16,079 nt of DNA, taken from contig CAZVAR010000088.1 of the NCBI GenBank assembly GCA_964625225.1, positions 1 to 16,079 on the forward strand, written 5' to 3'. Positions 1 through 6,460 of this stretch are shown piece by piece. Both the position numbers and the translations under genes were made by a program. The notes beneath the pieces were generated by a model. The model saw nothing but the letters and a program-made list of their open reading frames with translations. It did not search any database and was not told the DNA's origin. The stretch comes from CAZVAR01 sp964625225. Lineage in GTDB: Bacteria; Pseudomonadota; Alphaproteobacteria; JAJUGE01. Every line of letters begins with the position of its first letter. Position 1 is the first letter of the stretch.

Positions 1-1171
1 CGCCTAGGTAGATATTGTCGCCCATGCCGATCTCGTCGCCGTAATAGATCACCGGCGTCCCCGGCATGGAGAGCAGCAGCCCGTTCATCAGTTCGATCCT
101 GCGCCGGTCATTGCCCATCAACGGCGCAAGGCGGCGGCGGATGCCGAGATTGATCCGCATCCGCCGGTCGGCGGCGTAAAAGTTCCAGAGATAGTCCCGC
201 TCCTGGTCGGTCACCATCTCCAGCGTCAGCTCGTCATGATTGCGCAGGAAGATCGCCCATTGGCAGTTGGGTGGAATCTCCGGCGTCTGTCGCAGGATGT
301 CGGTGATCGGATGGCGGTCCTCTTGGGCGATTGCCATGTACATGCGCGGCATTAGCGGGAAGTGGAAAGCCATGTGGCATTCGTCGCCGTCGCCGAAATA
401 TTCCTGCGTGTCCTCGGGCCATTGATTGGCCTCGGCCAGCAGCATTCGGTCGGGATAGTTGGCGTCCACCTCGGCGCGGATCCGCTTCAGAATCGCGTGC
501 GTTTCCGGCAGATTCTCATTGTTCGTGCCCTCCCGCTCGACGAGATAGGGCACGGCGTCGAGACGCAGGCCATCGACGCCGATGTCGAGCCAGAAGCGCA
601 TCACGTTAATCACTTCCCGCAGTACTCGGGGATTATCGAAATTCAGGTCCGGTTGGTGCGAATAGAAGCGATGCCAGTAATAGGCGCCTGCCACCGGGTC
701 CCAGGTCCAGTTCGAGGTCTCCGTATCCAGGAAGATGATGCGGGTGCCCTGATATTTCTGGTCGGTGTCGCTCCAGACGTAATAGTTCCGGTGATTAGAG
801 CCCGGCTTGGCGCGGCGAGCGCGCTGGAACCAGGGATGCTGGTCCGAAGTGTGGTTGATTACCAGCTCCGTGATGACACGGAGGCCGCGCGCATGCGCCT
901 CCCTCACGAACCGGCGAGCGTGGGCCAGCGTGCCATAGGCCGGATGGACGTCGCGATATTCGGCGATGTCATAACCGTCGTCGCGGAGTGGTGACGGATA
1001 GAAGGGCAGCAGCCAGATCGCCGTGACGCCGAGATCCTTGATATAGTCCAGCTTCTGCAGCAGGCCGTTGAAGTCCCCGATCCCGTCATTGGTGGAATCG
1101 AAATAGGCTTTGACGTGAAGCTGATAGATGACCGCGTCTTTGTACCAGAGCCGGTCGCTCCGATCGATCAT
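1..1171 (-). CDS. treS: Trehalose synthase / maltose alpha-D-glucosyltransferase, C-terminus cut by window edge
   Basis: TreS interconverts trehalose and maltose in the cytoplasm and feeds maltose to the GlgE route of alpha-glucan synthesis. The first 390 residues are visible. They start MIDRSDRLWYKDAVIYQLHV, the usual TreS opening, and show the GH13 signatures in order: ELVINHTS (about 102-109), GLRLDAVPY with nucleophile Asp205, LLAEANQ with acid/base Glu247, and RNHDE with Asp313. The frame continues past base 1 (last residues DNIYLG), so the rest of the barrel and any fused maltokinase lie outside. I chose the ATG at 1171 because AAGGA lies 10 bases upstream and homology begins there; the frame is open further upstream but is unlike TreS. 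It lies 145 bases downstream of the glgE stop on the same strand, so the two are probably cotranscribed. Family and catalytic residues are clear; direction of flux is inferred from context. Confidence 0.95.
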   Translation of the reverse strand, partial: MIDRSDRLWYKDAVIYQLHVKAYFDSTNDGIGDFNGLLQKLDYIKDLGVTAIWLLPFYPSPLRDDGYDIAEYRDVHPAYGTLAHARRFVREAHARGLRVITELVINHTSDQHPWFQRARRAKPGSNHRNYYVWSDTDQKYQGTRIIFLDTETSNWTWDPVAGAYYWHRFYSHQPDLNFDNPRVLREVINVMRFWLDIGVDGLRLDAVPYLVEREGTNNENLPETHAILKRIRAEVDANYPDRMLLAEANQWPEDTQEYFGDGDECHMAFHFPLMPRMYMAIAQEDRHPITDILRQTPEIPPNCQWAIFLRNHDELTLEMVTDQERDYLWNFYAADRRMRINLGIRRRLAPLMGNDRRRIELMNGLLLSMPGTPVIYYGDEIGMGDNIYLG

Positions 1172-1317
1172 GCCGGGCAGTTCCTTCGTGTCGTCATCGA
1201 CCGCGCACGCGGAGAGTGGACCAGATTGTTCTCTCGGGATGGCCGGCGGATCCCATGTTCCCGAACCCGGGCCGGGCGACGGCCATGGTTGGGCTTCGAC
1301 GCATCCGCGGCATCCAT
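1168..1317 (-). CDS. Possible 49-residue ORF bridging glgE and treS (unproven)
   Basis: A 49-codon frame starts at an ATG that overlaps the glgE stop (TGATG) and ends in a TGA that overlaps the treS start (ATGA). Its product would be basic and arginine-rich with no recognisable domain, and I see no strong Shine-Dalgarno before it. Arginine-rich frames are common by chance in GC-rich DNA, so it may be meaningless. If translated, it would carry ribosomes across the gap and couple glgE and treS translation. An alternative is that the gap is simply an untranslated spacer with treS using its own AAGGA site. Confidence 0.2.
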   Translation of the reverse strand: MDAADASKPNHGRRPARVREHGIRRPSRENNLVHSPRARSMTTRRNCPA

Positions 1318-4300
1318 CACAGCCCAGGCGGCCGGATTCGCCATATCGCGCACGGGTTGACCGCGGGATCGAGCCAAACCTCCTGGATTTTACCGTCCCA
1401 CACGAAGCGGCTGCCGGTCAGTAGATCCTCAACCTCGACCCGCCCGTTGTCGGGCAGGTTGAACTCCCATAGCGGAACCTCGAACGTACAGCCATGGGGA
1501 TGGTCCTGATCGAGATTGACCGCGAATAAGAGAAAATTGTCTTTTGCCGGTGTACTTTTGCCGTAAACCAGGATGTTATCGTTCCAGGCGTTGTAGAAAC
1601 GGACATTCCGCCAGTCGTGCAACGCGGGGTTATCGCGACGGATCCGGTTCAGCTTGGTCAGAAAGTCGCGAATGTTTCCAGGTCGATCATAGTCCCAGGC
1701 CTTGAGCTCATACTTCTCGGAATTGAGATACTCCTCCTTACCCGGAATCGGCGTCCCTTCGCAGAGTTCGAAACCACTGTAGATTCCGTAGACGCTCGAA
1801 AGCGTCGCCGCGAGCAAACCTCGCACTATGAAGGCTCCTCGCCTACCGGACTGCAGGTACACCGGATTGATGTCAGGTGTATTGGTAAAAAAGTTCGGGC
1901 GATAATATTCCCTCGGCTCATCCTGCGTGAGCTCGGTAAGGTACTCGATTATTTCGTTTTTGTGGTTACGCCACGTAAAATAGGTGTATGATTGCGTGAA
2001 CCCGATCTTGGCAAGCCGCTTCATCATCTTGGGTCGCGTAAACGCTTCCGAAAGGAAAATCACGTCCGGGTGTCGGTCCTGGACCTCACGAATCATCCAT
2101 TCCCAGAAGGGGAGGGGCTTGGTGTGCGGATTATCGACGCGGAAGGTCTTTATTCCCTTATCGACCCAGAACAGGACGACGTCGCGTAAGGCGTACCAAA
2201 GCGCCGGATAGGCGTCGCGATAGAAGTGGACATTGACGATATCCTCATACTTCTTCGGAGGATTCTCTGCATATTTGATCGTGCCATCCGGCCGCCAATC
2301 GAACCATTCCGGATGCTCTTTGAGCCAGGGGTGGTCAGGCGAGCACTGGATCGCAAAATCCAGGGCGATCTCCAGCCCGTGCTCGTGCGCCGCCTCTACG
2401 AGGCGCGCAAAATCTTCGAAGGTTCCAAGTTCCGGATGGAGGGCATCGTGTCCTCCTTCCGGTCCACCGATCGCATACGGGCTGCCGGGGTCGCCGGGTG
2501 CGGCCGTCAGGCTGTTGTTGCGCCCTTTTCGATTGGTCCTGCCGATCGGGTGGATGGGTGTGAAGTAAAGAACGTCGAAGCCCATGTCGCGCACATAGGG
2601 TAGCCGCCGGATTACGTCGTCGAACGTGCCGTGCCGGTTCGGGTCGCCGCTCTGCGAGCGCGGGAACAATTCGTACCAGGCGGCAAACCGGGCGGCGGTG
2701 CGATCTGCGATCACTTCCAGTGTTTGCGGATAACGGGAAAGGTTGGTGCGCGGCCCGGCCGCCTGCATCAGTCGGGAAACCTCTTCCGACATCAGTGCAC
2801 CGAAGAGATCGCTGTCAGCAGCCGCTTCGATCCGGGAGATCGCCTCGGCGAAGGCATGGCTGTGTGGCGCCTCGGCTTGGGCAGCGGCCTGCTCGATGAG
2901 GTGGCGACCCTCGATCAGTTCGAGAGCCACATCGTGGCCTGCGTCCCGCTTCTTCGAGATCTCATCGCGCCAGGAGGCGTATAGGTCTCGCCAGCCCTCG
3001 ATCACATACTCCCACCGGCCGATCCGGTCGAGCGCGAACCGTCCGTGCCAGCGGTCGTTGTCGACGAAGGTCATCGGTGCTTCGCGCCAGTCCCGTTCCC
3101 CGGCCAATCGGTATTTGACGGCGGCAGCGATCTTGTCGTGACCGTCGCAGAAGATATCCGCCCAGACGTCTACGACGTCCCCGATCACCCGCTTCACCGG
3201 GTGCCGGCCTCCGTCAATCTCGGGATAGACCCGCTCGATGGCGACCCGGTTCGCGGCGAGTTCATCCATTCGGCGCTGTGATACGTCCGGTGCCGGCGTC
3301 GGATAGACGCGATGTCGAACCGCCTCGCCGCGAAAGATCCGGATATCGAGTGGCGACAGGGTGACCGGTTGTCCGGGCTCGAAACCGAGCGGTTCGGCCA
3401 TCGGGGTCACGTCGGTAAAGCCGTCGAACCGCCCGCCGGTTGCGCCCAGAAGGGGGCCAGGATCGATGCCGTGTTCGTGATTCCAATCCGGATTCACCAA
3501 CACGATTGCGGCGGAATCCGCGATCCGCTCGTCGAGCCGGTCAAAGCGTACCAGCCCCACCACCCGGCCGTGCGGCGCCGTGGCCAGCCGCTGCTGTCCC
3601 TCAACATTGAGCGCCGGCACCGACGCCTTCATCTCGTTGGCGGCAGCGATGAACTCCGTCAGGTCGATCCGCGGACGGGCGGCCTCCCATTGCCAGTCGC
3701 CGGGTCGGCTCTCGACGACGTGGAGCCGCTTGCGGAAGGCGTATTCGTAGCCCATGGGCATCATGACGCCGGTCGAGAAGGCGGCGGCGAACAGGTAGCG
3801 CAGGCGGTATTGCCGCTCGAGAATCTCCCGGTCGTCGGTCCGAAGCTCGGACGCAAGTCGCTCCGTGTCGTGGCTCTCCGGGAAAGCGATGGTCGGAGCA
3901 ACCTGTTGGTAGAGCCGGTACTGCTCGAGGAGCCAATCTCCGCGGAAGTCCCACCATTTGGAGCTGTTGAACAGGAAATCAAAGCCGGCTCCCCGGAGGG
4001 CCAGCACTTGATCGGGCGTACAGCCGAGCGTCTCCGCTACGAACACGCAGTCCGGACGCACGGTCCGTGCTTCCCGGATCAGCGCTTGCCAGAAGTCCGC
4101 CGGAACCTGGTAAGCTGCATCGCAGCGGAAGCCGTCGAAGCCGAGCGCGAGGTGCGTGCGGATATAGCTTGCCCAATACTCAACCTGCGCCTGCCGGAGG
4201 TCCGGTCGGCTATAGTCCAGCTCGGCCAGGTCACCCCAAACCGTCGTCTTTCTGGGGTCGGAAGGGTCGACGGCGCGCGGCGACCGCAATGCCCCGTTTG

Positions 4301-4646
4301 CCTCGCGAACGAACCAGTCGGGGTGCTGTTCGACCAGAAGTGCATCCTTGGATGTATGGTTGACAACCAAATCCATCATCAGCCGCAGGCCGTGCTCGTG
4401 GGCCGCCGCCGTAAACGTTCTGAGGATGTCACCAGCCGGTCCCGGCTGATCGTCTCGAAGGATCGGGTGAAGCTCGTAGGGATCCTTGATCGCGTAGAGA
4501 CTTCCCGAGAATCCGGGATAGTGGAAAGGATTCACGTAGACCCAGTCGAAGTGCATCCGGGTGATGCGCGCCAGATGCTCCTTCCACCATTGCATCGGAC
4601 CGGCGAGCAGAGGAAACAAATTATAGATTCGCGGTCCGAGGGGCAC
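1317..4646 (-). CDS. glgE: Fused alpha-amylase-like domain + alpha-1,4-glucan:maltose-1-phosphate maltosyltransferase (GlgE)
   Basis: GlgE transfers maltose from alpha-maltose-1-phosphate to the non-reducing end of alpha-1,4-glucan. The 1109-residue protein has two parts. Residues about 1-445 form a separate GH13 barrel with DLVVNHTS (92-99), FRCDAA (Asp176), FVAETLG (Glu205) and ESHDTER (His259-Asp260), so its active site looks intact. Residues about 460-1109 (about 650 residues, normal GlgE length) hold the GlgE N-terminal domain and a barrel with FAIQCSPDHPW, TFRVDNPHTKP (nucleophile Asp838), FLSEAF (Glu867) and TNTPDINP (Asp925); the 29-residue gap between nucleophile and acid matches GlgE as I remember it. 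I chose the GTG at 4646 (GGAG eight bases upstream, then PLGPRIYNLFPL). The frame runs back to an ATG at 4802, but that lies upstream of the predicted promoter at 4760-4784 and encodes unconserved arginine-rich sequence. What the N-terminal enzyme does (trimming, debranching or priming glucan) is unknown. treS follows on the same strand. Confidence 0.93.
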   Translation of the reverse strand: MPLGPRIYNLFPLLAGPMQWWKEHLARITRMHFDWVYVNPFHYPGFSGSLYAIKDPYELHPILRDDQPGPAGDILRTFTAAAHEHGLRLMMDLVVNHTSKDALLVEQHPDWFVREANGALRSPRAVDPSDPRKTTVWGDLAELDYSRPDLRQAQVEYWASYIRTHLALGFDGFRCDAAYQVPADFWQALIREARTVRPDCVFVAETLGCTPDQVLALRGAGFDFLFNSSKWWDFRGDWLLEQYRLYQQVAPTIAFPESHDTERLASELRTDDREILERQYRLRYLFAAAFSTGVMMPMGYEYAFRKRLHVVESRPGDWQWEAARPRIDLTEFIAAANEMKASVPALNVEGQQRLATAPHGRVVGLVRFDRLDERIADSAAIVLVNPDWNHEHGIDPGPLLGATGGRFDGFTDVTPMAEPLGFEPGQPVTLSPLDIRIFRGEAVRHRVYPTPAPDVSQRRMDELAANRVAIERVYPEIDGGRHPVKRVIGDVVDVWADIFCDGHDKIAAAVKYRLAGERDWREAPMTFVDNDRWHGRFALDRIGRWEYVIEGWRDLYASWRDEISKKRDAGHDVALELIEGRHLIEQAAAQAEAPHSHAFAEAISRIEAAADSDLFGALMSEEVSRLMQAAGPRTNLSRYPQTLEVIADRTAARFAAWYELFPRSQSGDPNRHGTFDDVIRRLPYVRDMGFDVLYFTPIHPIGRTNRKGRNNSLTAAPGDPGSPYAIGGPEGGHDALHPELGTFEDFARLVEAAHEHGLEIALDFAIQCSPDHPWLKEHPEWFDWRPDGTIKYAENPPKKYEDIVNVHFYRDAYPALWYALRDVVLFWVDKGIKTFRVDNPHTKPLPFWEWMIREVQDRHPDVIFLSEAFTRPKMMKRLAKIGFTQSYTYFTWRNHKNEIIEYLTELTQDEPREYYRPNFFTNTPDINPVYLQSGRRGAFIVRGLLAATLSSVYGIYSGFELCEGTPIPGKEEYLNSEKYELKAWDYDRPGNIRDFLTKLNRIRRDNPALHDWRNVRFYNAWNDNILVYGKSTPAKDNFLLFAVNLDQDHPHGCTFEVPLWEFNLPDNGRVEVEDLLTGSRFVWDGKIQEVWLDPAVNPCAIWRIRPPGL

Positions 4647-4684
4647 GCGACTCGCTCCGTACAATGTTCTGTCTCGCAGCGACC

Positions 4685-4700
4685 GATATGGCCTGATATG
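4685..4700. repeat. Tandem GATATG direct repeat in the glgE leader
   Basis: The hexamer GATATG occurs at 4685-4690 and again at 4695-4700, start to start 10 bases, about one helical turn. It lies inside the predicted glgE 5' leader, 39-54 bases before the chosen start. Such spacing can mark a pair of binding half-sites on one DNA face, but two hexamers can arise by chance; no known regulator is recognised. Confidence 0.25.
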
Positions 4701-4721
4701 CCGGTCCGGGCACGCGAAGCT

Positions 4722-4733
4722 CGAGTATACTCG
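4722..4733. repeat. 12-bp perfect palindrome CGAGTATACTCG in the glgE leader
   Basis: A perfect 12-base palindrome lies about 20-30 bases downstream of the expected glgE transcription start. It includes TATACT on both strands, but I find no matching -35 at proper spacing, so I do not call it a sigma-70 promoter. It might be an operator. About four perfect 12-base palindromes are expected by chance in a window this size, so the support is its position only. Confidence 0.25.
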
Positions 4734-4759
4734 CGCGTCCGCACCAGACACCCTCCAGG

Positions 4760-4784
4760 AACGAATGCGGCGGCGGCGGGTTCC
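4760..4784 (-). promoter_or_regulatory. EcfG-type general stress response promoter for glgE-treS
   Basis: On the minus strand GGAAC (4784-4780) is followed after exactly 16 bases by CGTT (4763-4760). This matches the consensus GGAAC-N16/17-CGTT used by the alphaproteobacterial general stress sigma factor under PhyR control. The site points at glgE and would start transcription near 4752, giving a leader of about 105 bases before the GTG at 4646. It also argues against translation from the farther upstream ATG at 4802. The sequence match is exact; use by EcfG is inferred. Confidence 0.75.
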
Positions 4785-5002
4785 CGGGCGACCCGGTTCC
4801 ACGCAGGCGGCGGTCGAACGCAGCCCGCGATCGGGCCGTGCCGCCGACCGCCTTGACGACGGCGCCGGTAACGGGGGCGGGCCTTTCGGCGCCCCAGCCG
4901 ATTGTTCATTCTCCGGTCAGGAGGCATTGCGCATCGTGACCCGTCGCGGCATGGTCTGGGCGGGTTTCGGTGTAGCGCGGCCAGGACGATATCGACGGCC
5001 CC
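4785..5002. other. Intergenic stretch between two divergent promoters, no gene seen
   Basis: This is the core of the 418-base gap between glgE and the lipoprotein gene. The frame of the lipoprotein gene stays open backward through it to 4765, but the product would be arginine- and proline-rich, without homology, and would precede a good signal peptide. Two GGCGCC hexamers (4861-4866 and 4888-4893) bracket a G-rich run, but no U-tract follows, so I do not call a terminator. I see no RNA gene. Confidence 0.6.
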
Positions 5003-5028
5003 GGAACCTGCCCCGGACGGACCGCGTT
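5003..5028 (+). promoter_or_regulatory. EcfG-type general stress response promoter for the lipoprotein operon
   Basis: GGAAC at 5003-5007 and CGTT at 5025-5028 are separated by 17 bases, an exact match to the alphaproteobacterial EcfG consensus. Transcription would start near 5035, leaving a leader of about 30 bases that contains the AGGAGG site before the TTG start at 5065. Orientation and distance fit the downstream gene closely. The match is direct; sigma factor identity is inferred. Confidence 0.8.
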
Positions 5029-5052
5029 CTTAGCTGGCCCTTTGGATCGAGC

Positions 5053-5058
5053 AGGAGG
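5053..5058 (+). promoter_or_regulatory. AGGAGG ribosome binding site that selects a TTG start
   Basis: A perfect AGGAGG sits six bases before TTG at 5065. The ATG at 5060 is only one base from the site and is in the wrong frame (its frame closes at 5356 with no recognisable product). The TTG frame gives an immediate lipoprotein signal peptide, so the site decides the start. Confidence 0.8.
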
Positions 5059-5064
5059 TATGAC

Positions 5065-5547
5065 TTGCGTAGGATCACTGTCGTACTCATTGCCGGACCG
5101 CTTGCCCTGGGAGCCTGTCAAGGCGGCGAGGGCATCGGAGGAATGGGGACCAAGCAGACCGTCGGCGCGGTCGCCGGCGGTGTGGCGGGTGGCGTGCTGG
5201 GTTCGCAGATCGGCTCGGGTACCGGGCAACTCATCGCGACCGGCGCCGGTACGCTCCTCGGCGCGTTCCTGGGCAGCGAGATCGGTAAGAGCCTTGACCG
5301 TGCTGACCGCCCCTATGCAGAGGCGGCATACAATCAGGCAACCACCGCACCGATAGGCGAGCGGATCACCTGGAACAACCCCGACACCGGCAGTTATGGC
5401 TCCGTGACGCCGATCCGGGAGGGGCGCTCGCACGACGGTCGGCTGTGCCGTGAATACAATACGACGATTTACGTCGACGGCCGCTACGAGGAGGCACGAG
5501 GCATCGCCTGTCAGAATCCGGACGGAAGCTGGTCCATGGTATCCTGA
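5065..5547 (+). CDS. Glycine-zipper outer-membrane lipoprotein, 17 kDa surface antigen family
   Basis: The 160-residue product starts with a short lipoprotein signal ending in the lipobox LGAC (lipidated Cys18), so it should be exported, lipidated and probably placed in the outer membrane. Residues about 30-75 are a glycine-zipper segment (GAVAGGVAGGVLGSQIG and similar), typical of the Rickettsia 17-kDa antigen/2TM glycine-zipper proteins. The C-terminal part (about 95-160, with WNNPDTGSYGSVTP, CREYNTTIYVDG and CQNPDGSWS) matches the small conserved domain found at the end of many alphaproteobacterial surface antigens. The family is envelope-associated, but the molecular function is not known. 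The start is TTG, chosen for AGGAGG and the signal peptide. A stress-type promoter lies just upstream, and the next gene follows after 27 bases, so the two form an operon. Confidence 0.88.
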   Translation: MRRITVVLIAGPLALGACQGGEGIGGMGTKQTVGAVAGGVAGGVLGSQIGSGTGQLIATGAGTLLGAFLGSEIGKSLDRADRPYAEAAYNQATTAPIGERITWNNPDTGSYGSVTPIREGRSHDGRLCREYNTTIYVDGRYEEARGIACQNPDGSWSMVS

Positions 5548-5574
5548 TCGGATTGCGAGGGGAGGGGGTAAGGA

Positions 5575-6228
5575 ATGGATCGGGCTAAGAGGGGCGGTCC
5601 GTTGCGCGTCGCGTTCGCCGGCCTCGCCTGCATGTCGATGGCCGTTCCCGCATTGGCCGGGCCCGGGCCGCTCGTGGCCGAAGCCGCGATGGAGGTAGAG
5701 CTGATTCAACTTGCGCAGAGCGCGGACCAGCTGCCACGACCGATGCGCCGCGCCCTGATCGTCGGCATTCAGGAGGAACTGAATAATCGCGGCTACGACG
5801 CGGGGCCGGTCGACGGCATCGCTGGTGCACGCACGCGCACCGCAATCCGCAGCTACCAACGAGACGCGGGGCTGCCGGTTGACGGCGTTCCCTCCAAGGA
5901 GCTTCTGGACCACCTGAAATTTGCACGGTCGGCAGGAAACGCTCCCACCACGGCCGGGCGCGGCACACTGCAAGAATCTCCTCGCCGAGGTGCGGCGACC
6001 TCCGCGGGCAGCGAAGTACGCGACCTGGTCCTATCCGTTCAGCGGGAGCTTCAGGTGCGCGGCTACTATGATGGTGCACTGGACGGAATCGCCGGACCGA
6101 ACACGCGCGCGGCAGTACGGGCCTTCCAGCGTGACGCCGGGTTTCCGGTGACCGGGGAGGTCGACGAGCGGCTGCTCGCAGAACTGCGCGCGGTCGATCC
6201 GAACATCAGGGCCGGGCGGCGGAGCTGA
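5575..6228 (+). CDS. Exported protein with two peptidoglycan-binding (PGBD1) domains
   Basis: The 217-residue protein has a signal peptide with likely cleavage after PALA (residue 28). Two copies of the PG_binding_1 fold follow: about 62-115 (IQEELNNRGYDAGPVDGIAG, then RTAIRSYQRDAGLPVDG) and about 152-205 (VQRELQVRGYYDGALDGIAG, then RAAVRAFQRDAGFPVTG). The copies are clearly related to each other, suggesting internal duplication. A linker of about 35 residues rich in Gly, Ala, Thr and Arg separates them. No catalytic domain is present, so it probably binds periplasmic peptidoglycan as a structural or targeting protein. The ATG at 5575 has GGAGG nine bases upstream. It is cotranscribed with the lipoprotein gene and so shares the predicted stress promoter. 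Just after the stop only a small five-base-pair hairpin (6241-6253) is visible, without a T-run. Confidence 0.88.
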   Translation: MDRAKRGGPLRVAFAGLACMSMAVPALAGPGPLVAEAAMEVELIQLAQSADQLPRPMRRALIVGIQEELNNRGYDAGPVDGIAGARTRTAIRSYQRDAGLPVDGVPSKELLDHLKFARSAGNAPTTAGRGTLQESPRRGAATSAGSEVRDLVLSVQRELQVRGYYDGALDGIAGPNTRAAVRAFQRDAGFPVTGEVDERLLAELRAVDPNIRAGRRS

Positions 6229-6460
6229 AGGGCCGGTCATAGGCGCTCCGCCTGCAACACCTCGACGACCTTCTGAGCACCGTTTCTGGATGGCGAGCGC
6301 CGACAATCGAGTAGACGCTACGCTAGGCAGGCTCGTCGAGGCGTGACGTGAAGGCCCTGGGTGCGCCACCCGATGCCGCGGCGGCAGCTAACCGGTTCGA
6401 ATGCCGGTACCGGTTCGGCGATTATGCCATTCAAGTCCGGATCGTCCCAGGATGCACACG

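Noticed and set aside
4647..4802. 52-residue N-terminal extension of glgE
   Set aside because: It begins upstream of the predicted promoter, has no family similarity, and a GTG with GGAG at good spacing lies where homology begins.
3312..4856. Long plus-strand open frame (514 codons) opposite glgE
   Set aside because: It is antisense to the clear amylase domain of GlgE, its product has no recognisable domain, and long antisense frames are usual in GC-rich genes.
4765..5064. 100-residue N-terminal extension of the lipoprotein gene
   Set aside because: It would bury the lipoprotein signal, is arginine-rich, and begins upstream of the promoter at 5003-5028.
4906..5973. Minus-strand open frame (355 codons) across the lipoprotein and PGBD genes
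   Set aside because: It covers two plus-strand genes with signal peptides and good ribosome sites, and its own product is unrecognisable.
6391..6417. tRNA T-arm-like GGTTCGAAT and a 9-base direct repeat ACCGGTTCG
   Set aside because: The T-stem does not pair with a seven-base loop and no acceptor, D or anticodon arms surround it, so it is not a tRNA; the repeat is short and alone.
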